A DNA stretch of 64,000 nucleotides, taken from Malus domestica (Eukaryota; Streptophyta; Magnoliopsida; Rosales; Rosaceae). Position 1 is the first letter of the stretch. Each line of letters opens with the position of its first letter. This document shows positions 11,612 through 24,755 of the stretch, piece by piece. Under the pieces are notes generated by a model. It had not been told where the DNA came from and ran no database searches. It saw only the letters and a program-made list of their open reading frames with translations. Made by a program: the position numbers and the translations under genes. The stretch is from NCBI RefSeq assembly GCF_042453785.1, contig NC_091674.1, positions 15,597,001 to 15,661,000 on the forward strand, written 5' to 3'.

Positions 11612-14600
11612 ATGGCAGGCCAGGGTGTTGAACTAGCAACCAAAGAAGAAGAAGTGTATAGGCGAAGGCTTAATAACTTATCTCAAGCCCCCTCATGTGT
11701 TAGGATTGATTAGGGAGAAGTTTAATAAGGCAGAGCTTGATGCCTTTGGGGCAACTTGCTTTGGCCACCTTCAGGGTGTGGATGAATTGGCCTTCAGTGA
11801 GCAATTGGTGCATGAGTTGTCACTCCGTAGAGTGAGAAATCAAGGAGTTAAAGACCTAGAAGGGCTGACCTATTTAATAGGTTGTGAATTGACCTGATTC
11901 ACAAAGCAGGACTTATGCCTCATTATCGGGCTATGATGCGACGAGCCCCATAACATAGAGGTAGAGCCTTAAAGGATTAGGCTGTTGAGGGAGTATTTTC
12001 TCGTGTAAATTAGGGTTGGCAGGTGAAGGGAGAAAAGAAAATGGGAAAGGTAAAGCGAAGGACATCCCCAAGAAAGTCAGCAAAAAAATATTTGTAACTT
12101 GCGGCGAGCTTGAAAGGGCATTTAAGGAGTGCAAGAACATGGACGACGCCTTTAAGCTAGGGTTGTTATACTTTGCCGATGTTGTATTGATAGGGGTGAA
12201 GAACAACATAGCTGTGAATCTTAATTACCTCGACCTCATATAGGATATGGATAGGTTCAACAGCTTTGCATGGGGTTCCATCTCCTTTGAACAACTTCAT
12301 GACAAGCCCTCATTTGCTGCTTCAAGAAGAGGTAGAGGTAGAGGTAGAGTTGAAGGGGGATAGCGAGGGAGATGAGGAGGAAGAAAAAGAAGTTAGGGGT
12401 ACAAAGAAGGCGCATCGGTCCAAATGGGGCTACAAAGGATTTTCGTATGCTTTTCAGGTAATATGTGATGCTTTCATTGGTAATATTGGCTTTATCAATA
12501 TGAGTGAGCATTCATTTATTAACGAATATGTACAGGTGTGAGTATATAAAAAAAATCCCTAACTCCCAACACAAATGATGTCGATGAGCTGAAAATGAAG
12601 TTGAAAGAGGTGAAGGCATCATTCGCGCGGTTGGCCCTTGAGAAGGAGATATCAAACAGAAATTTGGTGAAGAAAGTGGAAGAGTTGTCGAACGTGGAGG
12701 AGGAATTAAGGAGGGCAGTGATGGAAGAACCTATGGAGGAGAATGCCGAGGAAAAAGATGAAGGAAAAAAGATGTGGGAGAAGAAAATGAAAATGATGAA
12801 GAAGATGAAGAAGAGGGAGAAGAAGAAAAAGATGAAAAGGCAAAAGATGAGGAGGCAAAAGAAGAGGAAAGCAGTAAAGAGGAGAAAAAAAAGAGAAGAC
12901 CAACTGGGTGGTCAAATTGGCGGTAATGTAAAAACCATTGTGGAAGAAGAAGACAAAACCAAAAAAAGAAGAGGACGGTAGTGAAAAGTGGGTGATGAAA
13001 AAAGTGGTTTGGAGGTAGGGGAGGAAAAACCAGTGGGTGAAAAGGGGTATCAAAAGGAGGAATTATGGGACACAGGAAAAAGTGAAGGACGAAGGTTGGA
13101 ATGAGTTTGCAGGGACTGTTGATTAGGCCAATCCTATATATGTATGTGCGAAGATGGGTTGGTTTGGTCGGAGAACCAGCAACGGAAGAGTGTGAAGATG
13201 TCAAGTGTTTGAATGATGACAATGAGGTGGTGATATACACGCCCGATGGCCATCATGTGGGAACCAAGAGGAAAGTCCCATGTACAAGGGCAACGTCAAA
13301 ATCTATGCTAACAAAAAGGAGGAAGAAAAAAAAAAGATGAAAGTGGTTCGCCACACCCCGTTGATATTTGACATCACAAAGTGCCAAAAATCCACGTCAG
13401 TCAGATGAAGGACGATGTTGTGCAAAGAGAAGCGTTAATTAAAGCCATGGACGTAGAATGTGTGGTTGAGCTATTATCGGTGCATATTCTCATATATTTT
13501 TATCATATACTTACTTTGGATTTTGTATATATGAATAGGTTAAATGTTTGTATTGTTTTAATTTATAGGCATTCAATACTAGAGTTATGCAAAAATGAAG
13601 TGAAAAATAAGCTTTTCGGGTGTGTAGAGTAATTTCAGTGGAGCAAGAGGCTAATTAACTGCACCAAGGCATATGCGTTACGACAAGAAGATGAGACTGC
13701 AATGGTTTTGGAAATCAAATGGACATGGGAGTGTTATTCAATGGATTTAAGGATAGACATAATTGTTTTATTTATTTATTATTATTTCCATTTATTTTCT
13801 TTTTATTTAATAAAAACTTAAAGTGCATTATTTAAGATTTTAGTGGGGTTTAATTAGTTTTTTTTTTCTTGTCTTTGTTGTGGGTCTTTATATTGAGATT
13901 GATTCCCCATTGTGAGTTAAAAAAAAGCCACCAAAATGTATCACACTTTATTGGGGCTGAGGCAAGGAAGGGAGAAGGGAAGAGATTTTCTAGTTTCTTT
14001 TCTTTGCTAAGGTTACGATGTAGCCTAATTATGAATAATTAATTGTCTTGTGACATTGTTATTATCATGTTTTTCATCTTTATTGAGTATCTTTTGCTAT
14101 TTGTTATGCGCTTGATTTTTGTTTAGATGCTTGATCACCATCTAAGTTTTAGTTAAGTTGATTTGATGCAAGTTAGAGTAGATGCCATACTTAACTTGGG
14201 TTTAGCTTTTTGCAATTGATACCATAAACACCTATTTGTAGATGCTATGCAATTAGGGTTTATGTGATTTTCCAACGATTTCCATAGAGCTTAATGGGTT
14301 CTTACTTTTTTAAATTCTTCTAGATGCCATAGAGGATTAACATATAAGGATACTTTTGATGAACAAGATGCCATGGCTGTTGAATAATTTAGGGAAAATC
14401 GATCATCAATATTGGGGAAGTACTTGAGCGTAACATATTAAGGGAATTAAGTAGAATTGGTTACGGTGATTTTGGATGCCCTAGGTGTTATTTTTCTTAT
14501 GTTTTTAATTTTATTATTTCATGCATTTTATTTTTAAGCTTTGTTTAATTTTCATTTTAAGTCTAAATATCATATCTTTTCCATTAAACCTTCTCCATTA

Positions 14601-16989
14601 TAATTTGTTTCAATTTAGTTAGTAAGATTTTTAGAATCAATTCGATCTTTGTGGACGATATCCGTGCTTCAAAGCTATACTATCATCCGATTCGTATACT
14701 TGCGAGCACTAAAATTCGAGACTTAATGATGTTAATTTTGGTTATCTATTTTTCGCAACAAGTTTATGGCGCCATTGATGGGGATTTTGATTATGTTCCT
14801 TACTTAATTGGATTGTTACATTTTTTTAGTTGGTCTAGCTTTAATGTTTATTTTTAGTTTTTTTTAATAATAAATTATTTTCCTCAGTCTCTTGTTTAGC
14901 TTACCGATTATTTTGTATTTTTGCAGAAATTGGAATCCCTCAGCTTTGATGCCACTACAAAATTCAAGTTTGGGGATGGATTCCATGTACATCTTCATTT
15001 GCATGTCTCCTTTAAACCTGGGAAGTTTCTTTGTCCTAGAGCTTAAGCATTTATTCTTATTTTTCTGTACGTTTGTTGTCTATTTCTGTTATTCTTATCT
15101 TCATTTGTTTTTTTAATCCTTTTGCTTTATTTCTTAAAAAAAAATAATAATAATAAAATAAAATATAAAATATAAAATATAAAATATAAATTTTTCAAAA
15201 TACAAAAATATTTTATTTTTCTTTGGGTCCTGATGTTATTGGCTACTTCCCAATTCAGTAATGAGATTTGGTCTTAATTTTTTCATAACTTTCAAGAGAT
15301 TTAAGCCTGAAATTAGTTCTTTACATTATCTTTGTTTTAACCATATTTTTTTATGAACATGACTTGGAAAATATATATGCACATAGCCTTGTTGGTGTGA
15401 AACTTGAGCATGATTTAACATTTCATATGTGAATCTAGTGAGCTTATGTGACCCTTAAGAGCTTTTGAGCCTAAAATAGATTGAACCACTATGCATCAAT
15501 CTCATTTATTCTTGCGCCATGGTCTCATTTTTACATGTATCTCTAGAACTTGTTTTATACCTCTCGTTGTATTCATCAATTCACGTAAAATATTGGAAAT
15601 GACATAGGCATTTTTCCCTTCTTTCGTTTGATTCTTTCTAGCCAACCCTTGTTATTATTTTCCCTAGTTAGCCAACCCCTTGAGCCTTTATGTGAGCCCT
15701 TTTTTTTTTTTTTATTTCTTTAACCTAAATTTTCCCTACTTAGCCTTGTAAAGAATTTCCTACCCGTCTAAAAGCTTGTAGAGTATTTTTTTTTTTTCTT
15801 AAGAGGAAAGAATGCCAAGTATTGGGGCTTAAGCATTTATAATAGACAAGAAAAAAATGTTGCGGAAAAAAAAAATTGATGCTTGCTTTAAAGAATAAAA
15901 AAAAAGGTTTTGGGAGGGGGGGGGAATGTTTCAAAGATTAACCAATTGAAATAAAGTTCTATTTTATGCTCAAGTTCTCATGTGATTCATGGGTTTAAAG
16001 TTTCTCTATCTCTCAAATACAATTGTGATGCTCTACAAGTTATTTAGACTTTGTGTTTTTCCATACTCTTTTCTTCTGTAAGTAAGGTGATGCAATATTT
16101 CTATAGCTTCAATAAGTTGAAGGAGAAAGAGAAGAAGTGAGTAACTTATTAACATTACGATTTTATGTATATGCCTCAGAATAATTGATGAAATGAATAC
16201 AACGATGAGGCTAACAATTTTTTTGTTTACATTGTTTGTCCAGTTGCCCAGTTGGAGTTCATGATTGCTGGAAGCACCGATTTCTGGAGGCGACTTCTGG
16301 ACCACAATGGTTGGCTGTCAATAGATGTAAATGAGTAAACCCTATGTGTGATGGACTGATATAAGTGTGTTGTCATTGGGTTGGTGTGATAGTTGAATTA
16401 TATTTTATTGTATATTGCAACACATTCACTTGCATCTCTATCTCTTGAGGAAGCATGAGGATGAGGCACGGAGGATTCAGAAAGTGGTGACCACCAACAC
16501 AATAGATTGGTTTCCGGTAATGCATCCCACTTAATTTATCCTATATTGAAAAGTTTGGCAATTGTGATGTTCAGTGTGTTTTCGGTTCGGTGAACTATTG
16601 TACATGTTTCTTTGATATATTTTACACTTGTAGATAGTCCTATTATGAATGAAGCTATGATGACAGGAATATTGAAGTGAAAAGTAAAGGATGGAAAAGG
16701 GTTGTGTCCAAACTGTATGAGCCGGTGCTGTACATAACTGTGATGGGGAAGAGGGTAGAGTTCGGTGCATCATGGGTGGAGGATGTGGATAGGGTGTACA
16801 TGCATCTCAACCTATCAACATTGGGTGGCGGTAGAGATGAATCTTAAAGATGGGACAATATATGTGTATGACTCATTGAAGACGGCCACCCACACACTGC
16901 AAGCGAGGCTCCCATCGCTCACGTCTTGCCGGATTTCCTCCTTAGCCTATCAAGGGATGTCAATAAGGGACCTTCGCCAATCGACATAA
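11612..16989 (+). pseudogene. DUF1985 / Ulp1-like C48 protease pseudogene, split by insertion
   Basis: The first part has MAGQGVELATKEEEVYRRRL from 11612. About 11700-11880 reads KFNKAELDAFGATCFGHLQG and LVHELSLRRV, and 12085-12510 reads DDAFKLGLLYFADVV, VNLNYLDLI and GYKGFSYAFQV, the usual blocks of DUF1985. A Lys/Glu-rich low-complexity linker follows (12700-12980). After the insertion that begins at 13481, coding resumes: TDFWRRLLDHNGWLS near 16280, a run ending TTNTIDWFP near 16515, then QHWVAVEMNLKDGTIYVYDS at 16820-16878, with the His and Asp of a C48 (Ulp1) catalytic triad. The segment with the catalytic Cys is not found. Frameshifts and stops are many. Such genes are SUMO-protease-like and often ride in plant Mutator-like elements; no MULE termini were found here. 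Confidence 0.75.
13481..16239 (+). mobile_element. Non-coding LTR-type insertion (LARD-like), 3' end unclear
   Basis: A block starting TGCATATTCTC at 13481 and ending CGCAACA at 14760 behaves as one LTR (about 1.28 kb). It is followed at 14767-14784 by TGGCGCCATTGATGGGGA, a near match to the plant gypsy primer-binding site TGGCGCCGTTGCCGGGGA. The following 1.4 kb holds no coding sequence. A G-run near 15915-15924 could be a degenerate polypurine tract, but no second LTR follows before the protease pseudogene resumes near 16240. The first 630 bp of this LTR recur twice at 25523-26821. Confidence 0.55.
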
Positions 16990-17101
16990 GTCCAAGGTGA
17001 TACAATCATTATTGCATACAGTTTAAAATCCTTTTTATTTAGATTCTTGTGATGTTTTTGAGTGAATTCAGTTCTCTTCCACTTAGTTTTGTGTTGTTCC
17101 T

Positions 17102-17155
17102 AGTTTTAAGGAGTAAAGACGAAGACACAGTTTTGAGGAGTAAAGACGAAGACAC
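17102..17155 (+). repeat. Two tandem 27-bp units
   Basis: Units 17102-17128 and 17129-17155 differ by one base and share GGAGTAAAGACGAAGACAC. They lie just after the protease pseudogene. Confidence 0.9.
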
Positions 17156-17579
17156 AACAAAAAGGATACCTTTTGCAATTGAAACGAGTTATGTGTCCTG
17201 GAAGCACAAACTGTCTGTGCGGATCTACCAACTTAATGGAATAAACTGTGCTTCCTCAGAACGAATGAGCTGTTGAGCCTTATACCATTGGAAAGATATG
17301 GATGTTAGCTTTCAGGGGAATTTTACGACCTGAGATTTCAAGTTTTCTAGACGATGTGATGAAGATTTTCGTACAAGACGTATGTCAGCCAAGTCTATGC
17401 AGAAATTGCAAAGTCTGTTGGGTTTTTCAAGTCACAATTCAACCGAAGACCAAAGCCCAAAATATAACACATTGGAGATGACCTTTTGTCCAATACAAAT
17501 GAGGAAAAGATTGCAAAAGACCTAATCATGCTAGGATTTTGACAAATATATGAAGGAAAGATTGTAGGAAGTCAGGAGG

Positions 17580-19788
17580 TGATGTGAAAATTAACTTGAC
17601 ACACAAATTAAACCCTATTGATGACAATTGTAGCAAAGATGTAAGTAGGGATCGTTCTAAACCGGGGATTAACTAGGGCTGCTAATCTACTCAAATTAAA
17701 CTCTAAAGCACTAAACTAGACTTAAAAACACAAGAATAGACTCTATAGACTCTAAACTGACCTAAAACACTCAAATCTACAAAACTAAATTAAAAAGACT
17801 CAATTCTAAACCTAACAAGTGATTTGGACGAAATTAAAACTTACTTTGACTCAAAAGATTAAAAGAAAACAGATTGTAACTTAACTAACTCAGAATACAC
17901 TTAAAAGACTCAAAACAACACAATACTAACAATTAGACTCAAAACAGATTCTAGGGATTAAATTGGACGAATTTAAGACTAAACTAAGACCCAAACAATG
18001 TTTATGGACTAATTCTAACCTATATTGACTCAAAACACTCTAAAGATCCTAATTAGGACAGATTTTGACCTAATAACACAAAACAAAAAAGGGGGTTTGA
18101 TTTCTGACAAAATTGAATTAAAACTAAACAAATTGCAAAACAAAGTAAACTAAAACGAAATTGAGATGAATTCAAGGGTGAAAAGCTAGTTAGAGGATCC
18201 TTCTCCACACATGAACATATGCAACATAAATCAATTTCCAGTATTGTTTCTTTAAACCATGAACGACAATGCCCTAAATTAATCGTGAATGCACAAATTA
18301 ACTCTCAGATTTCCCTAAATTCATTGAATTGGATGAGTGAATGCGACAACCCAAATTATTCTTCTCAAGTTCCCTATATGAACAGCATGATAGAGATACA
18401 TTCAAAGATCATTAAATTCCATGGAAATCATAAGCATTGACAAGGCAATTATAACTATGAACTGCATGATACTCTTGCTAAGAATCTACTTAACACGATT
18501 GTGACCAACAATCTCCACAACTTGTAATTATAAGTTCCTAACGATTAGGTGAAAGTCTCTTATAATTTAGCATCAAATTCAAGCATGCAAACTAAGTAGG
18601 CCTCCTTAATCAACACACAAAAATAAGTTATCAATCAAATAGATAAGTAAATCGCATTCATGTTTTACGAAACAATAACTGAAAGGAATCAATTCATATT
18701 AACATATGTCCATGGCTTCGAATTCACCACTAACTAATAAGAATATAGTTCCACATGTTCATAGCAATTGAAAAGCAAATTCAAATAAACATCAAAACTG
18801 AAACGAGGGAAGAAAGAACTCTTAAAACTCCCAAGGATGCAGATGGCTCGCGCACAAGGCCCTCCTTCATCAATGGAATTCACGGCAAGACTCTCATTCT
18901 TCTCCAAAAGGTGTGGAAGAGATGTATCTTGATGTAGAATGGTGTTTTGGGATGTAGAATGGTGGTTAGGGTTGCGGCAAAGGTGTTTCTGAGTGGTATG
19001 AAGGGTGGTGACGAATTTGTGCTGAAAATATGTATATATAGGCTCAACAAAACCCTTGGGTAAATCAGATTAGGGTTAGAAATCAGCACACTAGGAGAAT
19101 TAGGGCTCTAGGGTTCGGCACAAGGATTTAAATCCACTAAGGAAAAGGTTTAGCCCAATTAATTTCAAAAAATGATTTGTATAACCCAAATCCACAAGGA
19201 ATAAGGCCTAATAGATCAAAATCCACAAAGGAAAAGGGATAGAGGGGTGTGGCACACATTGGAGGGAAAAGAGAATAGCTTGCAAGGCAAGGCAAAAGCC
19301 TTCTAGAAGGGAAATAGGCGCCACTTTTGTAAGGTTTCTAAAAACAATGTGTTTTGTGGCTAATTTGGGACTTCTAGAAGGGAATTCTTCTAGAAATAGG
19401 TTCTAGAAATATATATGTAGGTCCCCTTGCAGCTAGGATTAAGACATGATAAGATTAGGATATGATAAGATAAGATAAGGGTGGATAAGGTTGTGGATAA
19501 TGTTTCCTCTTTTGAGCTTATTCCTTATCTTCTTTGTCTTGAATTTAATTTCCTCCTCTTCTTATCAGATTCCTAGCCTTTTGAACTCCAAATTCGTCCA
19601 TCCATCTTGGCCCATACATGTGCTATCCATTTAGTGCCCAAAACTGCTCCAAAATGCACTTTGTTGCCAACTTTGTCATTTGGACCTACAAACACACGAA
19701 AATAGCTTAAAACACTATAATAACCACAAACTAACTATAAAAGTGCAAGAAAACAAGCTAACTAAGTCGCATAAATATGCTCCTATCA
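17580..19788 (-). mobile_element. Solo LTR, about 2.2 kb
   Basis: The block begins TGATGTG and ends CCTATCA, and both flanks carry the same five bases GGAGG (17575-17579 and 19789-19793). On the minus strand it starts TGATAGGAGCATATTTATG, an LTR start I recall from plant gypsy elements, and holds CCCCGGTTTAGAACGATCCC near its end. There is no coding sequence. A solo LTR left by recombination is the simplest reading; a small non-autonomous element is the alternative. Confidence 0.7.
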
Positions 19789-19796
19789 GGAGGTTC

Positions 19797-19822
19797 TTTT
19801 TTTTTTTTTTTTTTTTTTTTTT
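19797..19822 (+). repeat. Poly(T) tract
   Basis: About 26 T, directly beside the target duplication of the solo LTR. Confidence 0.95.
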
Positions 19823-21545
19823 AAGGTGAGAGGGTGAATTCTCCGCGACATTTTGAGGAGGAGAAGCAGCATCCATCTACCATCGTTCAATTCTTCTATA
19901 TTTCAATATCGTTCATAAGTTTTTCATGTCCTTTTCAGACTTTTCATTATGTTTTTGTACTCTATGAATAACTAAATCCATTTCTAGGGCTAGGATGATG
20001 CCTTATCATGAATGTTTATTGTTCAATGACTATTTGATGGATATTTAGTTTTATTGGATGAATTCTTATTCATTGCAAGAATTGAATGCTTTGTGTTGAA
20101 GTTCTTTGACTGATCACCTTAGGGTTTTGCATATAGTAATTTGAAGACGGATTTGAGGCACGACTGCAATATAATTTGAACTAGCTTCTTGTGAATAAGG
20201 GTTGTGAATTACATAGATGTTGTAACAAAATTTATGGTTTGCATGATTCTCTGGTTCTCTTGTACATAATGAGTTCTACATGTTAAATATATGCCCTAAC
20301 CGGATAGACTGCATGTTAGGATTTATGATCTCTGCCCTAAACGAAGAGAATCATATACTTATGGAGAACTATGGTCTATAGTGCCTTAACTGGACTTAAA
20401 TACGAGAATTATCATCTAAGAGACAAAATATTTCATTAATACATTAAACTTGAATCGGCTTGCTTGTGGTTGATTCTGAATCTCTAGATTTTCATCACTT
20501 GCCTTAAAACTCAACTTTTCTTCTCTTTAATCTTATTTTTAATTTTATGTTCTGTTTTTTGTTCGCTTATAAAATCATCACAACAACCTCTTCACATCTT
20601 TGATTGAATTGTTAATTAAGATCGAGTCTAGTTTGTCGTTTAGGTTTACATTTTCGTGTTTGTGTCTTTAATATAATTAGATTCGATTTAGTTTACGTCA
20701 CAGCTTTGGGCTTGCAAAACGCTATATTACGACACAGCTTTGGACTGACTTATTCGAGTTTTAACTAGGAACATTTTATATCATTGGAAAGCCCCAGAAG
20801 CCTAGTTTTCAACCCAAAAACAGATCAACGATTGGATATTTGAGTTGCAAGAAATTTGCAAAATACCAAGCAATGGTCCAACAAGGAGCAAAGTCTGATC
20901 GTGTATGCAAGGTAGACGTTCGTTGCAACTTGAGTTGATTCCTATAGATCAAGAACTTGAGTGCACTTTAAGACACTTGCAGAGACAGCAAGACGTTGAA
21001 AGACCAATCATGGTTGATGAGAACAATGGTGGAAATGATCCAACCCTACAACCAAGTGTCTTATGCACTTTAAGACACTGCAATGCTGCATCCGAATCCA
21101 AGTGTGAAAAGCAGAATCAAGAAACAGACACTGCAATGTAGTGTTTGAATCCAAAAGTAAAAATCAAGAGTCGCGCAGCGTAAGAGGCGTGTGAGTGTTG
21201 AAAAAAACGGAACCAGGAAACGGACATTGCAATGCAACTTCTGAATCCAAGTGTAAAAAACAGAATTAAGAAACGCAATGCCTGGATCTGTATTAACCTA
21301 TTTCAAAATATAAAAAACATGAGAAAGAAAGGGTGTGTCAGTTGAAGTCGATGCCAGCTGTAGTGGCAGATTTTATAATTTTTGTTTATTTTAAATGCAT
21401 TTCAGTATCATAATACATGATTGACTATTTAAAATTAACATAAATATTGTTGATGTTTTGTTAATATTGTAACTTTTTATTGATTTTATACAAAATAACC
21501 CTTTTTCTAATCTATATAGAATAATAATACAGTAATACATATTTA
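19823..21545. other. Spacer, probable retroelement debris
   Basis: There is no gene. ATTGGAAAG phrases near 17290 and 20782 look alike, so 17280-17574 and this stretch may be two pieces of one older element. Imperfect repeats of about 55-70 bp with ACACTGCAATG and GAATCCAAGTGTRAAAA recur at about 21073, 21128 and 21220. Confidence 0.4.
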
Positions 21546-21550
21546 ATATA

Positions 21551-21814
21551 TGTTATAAACTTCTAGTTTAAGTGTGATTGTGTAAATCCTGTATTATATT
21601 TGATTCTAGTTATTCTTTCCTATATGGACTTGTATTCCTTGGAGGAGAAAGATTTCTTCTCTCTTATTACTATAAATAAAGGCACTGTGTAGAAGGAATA
21701 ACATACATTTCTCTACACAACCCTACAAACACATCTCTTTCTATTTTCTCTTTCTATTTTCTCTCTCTGTGCCGCTGGCCCCCTTCCCCTATTACTTAAA
21801 TGTAGGCCATAATA
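21551..21814 (+). repeat. 5' LTR of the copia element
   Basis: It begins TGTTATAAAC and ends GGCCATAATA, a mutated copy of the CACAACA end seen in the 3' LTR. A TATA box (CTATAAATAAAG) lies near 21671. ACGTTATTAGCACAC directly after it is the likely primer-binding region. Confidence 0.88.
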
Positions 21815-23520
21815 CGTTATTAGCACACTTCTACCGCTACGCTTAGGAATCTGACGTGGAAGCTTTCTGCATCAAACCAGTTCACCAATATCATCACGCA
21901 ATCAGGTTCTTCCAAAACAACAGTTTTTATCTTGATATTTTTGCATCCCTGATAGCATGAACATTCACTATAATGCATGACCCAACTTTACGTTTTTCGA
22001 ATCCTAGATTCTACATAAATTGTGTATGCATTATATCTAGAATTGTTGAATTATGTGAATTTGATATTACCATGAATTGCATTAAATATATGTTCATTCA
22101 CTAAACTATATATTAAACATGCCTTGAATTAATTGAAAAAGAAATAAAAGTCGAAATCTTTTAAGGTTCTTCGAACCCATGACCTGAACCGCAAACCCGA
22201 GCTGCCAGCAGCCTACGTTGGCTTGGCGAGCCCAACCCAAGCCACAGATCTTAAGGTGGCAAGCCCAACACCAAACAATGTGTATTAGGCACCATTGTCC
22301 CAATCTACAACCCTCGACCTGAAGCCCAGGTCCCCCATCCCCTATCGACTTTTCCAACAAAAATACAACCGTCAATCTTGTGATTTGGACAAAACTCATT
22401 GTTTTCACCAACAATCTTCGAAATTCCAAAAGAATTTCGTGAGTTTTTGTAGGATTCACTTGAATCCCTTCGGTTCTCACCACCCCGACGTTAAGGCTCA
22501 ACCTCCGTCGACAAATCTTGGTTCTCTGATGAACCATGGCTTGCACCGACCATGGAACACCGTCTGAAGCGACGTTGTTGACCATCTTCGGCGAATCCCC
22601 ACACCTAGCGCCGTTAGGGTGGCCTGAAGATCCAAACCCGAGCCCTAACAAGCCTCAGATTCCTTTGGTCCATCTCACACAGCACCCTTTTATTGAGCCT
22701 GCTTGTGCTTATTGCCTTAATCCACACACCAGCCATTTGGGCTTTAGTGATAACATGACCTGATAACCACTTAAGCCTTTCTGGGCTCCTGCCATTTCTC
22801 CCATGCACCGCGTCACACACAATCCCAGCCTCTACTAGTATATGTGTGTATGTCGCACCAAATCCCAGCCTTGCTGGGGTATCGGTGCTCCCCACCGCAC
22901 ATAATCAGTACCCTTTCTAGGCCTATGCTTTGGGCCTAACCTTTTTTTTTTTTTTGCAGCCTTTTTTCTGCCTTGGGCCTGCAGCCCAACATTTATTTTA
23001 GGGACTGATCAGCCCATGCCTAACCCCAGCCCAATTTTTAGGCCTGGACCTCACGGTTCTAAATATTACTCAACCCACATGTGGGTTTTGGCCTATTATT
23101 TTAGGCCCCGAGTCTAAATGCCTATTTTTTTTAGGCACGTTGGGTTTTACAATTTTTTTCACCCACACTTTAAATTTGGCCCGAAGTCCAAAAAATAATT
23201 AATTCAATTATCACTATAGACCTGAAGTTCTATTTGCATATTTTTGTATATATATTTGTGTTTGTCTGCAGGAACATATGAACTTGAAGTTCGTAATTAT
23301 TTCGAAACCTGTTATTTCGAAACCTGAAGTTTCTAGAAACATGCCTTGTTTGAAAAGCCAAAGTTCTCCTTAAAACATCACCCATGAAAACCCGAAGTTT
23401 TTTCATGTATATTTAAACCAATACATGTCTATTAGAACCTGAATGTTCTACTCCTATGTGAATGGATTGATTTTTTTTTCTCCATGACACTAATCACATC
23501 TTATCTATTATTTTGTGATA
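21815..23520 (+). other. Long leader of the copia element with mini-hairpin motifs
   Basis: About 1.7 kb lies between the 5' LTR and gag without conserved coding. From about 23218 to 23450 at least five phrases of the type GAACCTGAAGTTC occur, each able to pair its ends around CTGAA. Open frames at 22106-22900 show no domain and look like chance. Confidence 0.5.
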
Positions 23521-23524
23521 GGAA

Positions 23525-24499
23525 CATGTCGAAATTGAACAAACTCAACTTTACCGCTTTAAAGGTCTCTGGAAGAAACTACCTCAAGTGGGTCCCAGAT
23601 GTGAAGCTCTACCTCACTGCAAAGAACTTGCGTCCCGCCATTGAAGATGAGACGGACAACCCGGCTGGTGAAGCTGAGAAAACCACTGCCATGATCTTCA
23701 TCGAAGGTATATTCATGATGCACTGCAAACCGAGTACCTTGCTGAGGAAAATCCATGAGCACTCTGGGTCGTTTTGGCTGATCGCTTTGATCACCAAAAA
23801 CACATCTTCTTGCCTGAAGCAAGACATGATAGGCAACATTTGTGCTTCCAAGAATTTAAGTCTATGAATTAATATAATTATGAAGTTTGTCGAATCTGAT
23901 TACTTCTCAAGTTCTATAACAAGACCTTTACCGAAGAGGATCTCCTGAATAAGACCTATTCGACTTTCTCTGCTACTAATATTGTCTTGCAACAACAATA
24001 TAGAGCTTAAAAGTTCACTAAGTTCTCGGATTTGATCTCTGTTTTACTTCTCGCTGAAAAGCAAAATCAGTTGTTGATGAAAAATCATCAAGCTCGACCT
24101 ACTAGGGCAACTGTTGTGCCTGAAGCACATTATACCACAAACAAATGCCCAAAATGCCAAAATAGGCATGATAGGGGAGGCTAAAAGCCACCCCGTCAAG
24201 GTCAACAGAGCCAAGGCCCATCTAAGGGAGGAAACAAAACCTAGAAATGCCCTAACCTTGTTCCCAAGGCCCCAAACTTCAAGAATAAGAGGAAAGTGCC
24301 TAAAACCATGGATGTGGACATATGCTATCGCTATGGTTCAAAGGATCATAGGTCCCATGTTTGCCGAGCTCCCAAGAAGGTTGTAGCTGAATATCATTCT
24401 CGTCATAAGAAGTTTGAATCAAACTTTATGCAAGTGCCGGAGAATACCAAGATGGAGGTTTCTGACTTTCAAGAGGCTATTACCTCTATAAAAGATTAG
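23525..24499 (+). pseudogene. copia gag, broken
   Basis: It starts MSKLNKLNFTALKVSGRNYL at 23525, the usual start of this gag family. It continues over several frames through EEDLLNKTYSTFS-like sequence near 23936 to a knuckle region at 24318-24360. The zinc knuckle should be CX2CX4HX4C, but the second Cys is Tyr (CYRYGSKDHRSHVC). Frameshifts lie near 23710 and 24110, and a stop at 24010 interrupts it. The last frame ends at 24499. Confidence 0.8.
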
Positions 24500-24755
24500 A
24501 ATCTTAGACACAAACTATTTTTCTAGTTGAAATTTAGACAATGGGGCCGGATTCCACCTAGTGGTCGAACCCCCTTGTGTTTTTTGTTTAATTTTGAACA
24601 ATTTTCCTTTATGTTTGGATTATTTGTTGGTGATTTGTTCTTGGATATTAAGTTTTTAATTAATTACCATCCTTGAATATTTAAATTATTTTGAATGGAT
24701 ATTTTTTTTTAACTTCAATGCACATGACCAATTCAAATTAATTTTTATTCTAGGT

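Noticed and set aside
12706..13240. Two long minus-strand open frames rich in Phe, Ser, Leu and Pro
   Set aside because: They are the complement of a Lys/Glu-rich purine stretch of the DUF1985 pseudogene; no domain and strong composition bias.
22106..22900. Open frames of 75-181 codons on both strands
   Set aside because: They lie in the copia leader, show no domain, and the frames overlap in opposite directions.
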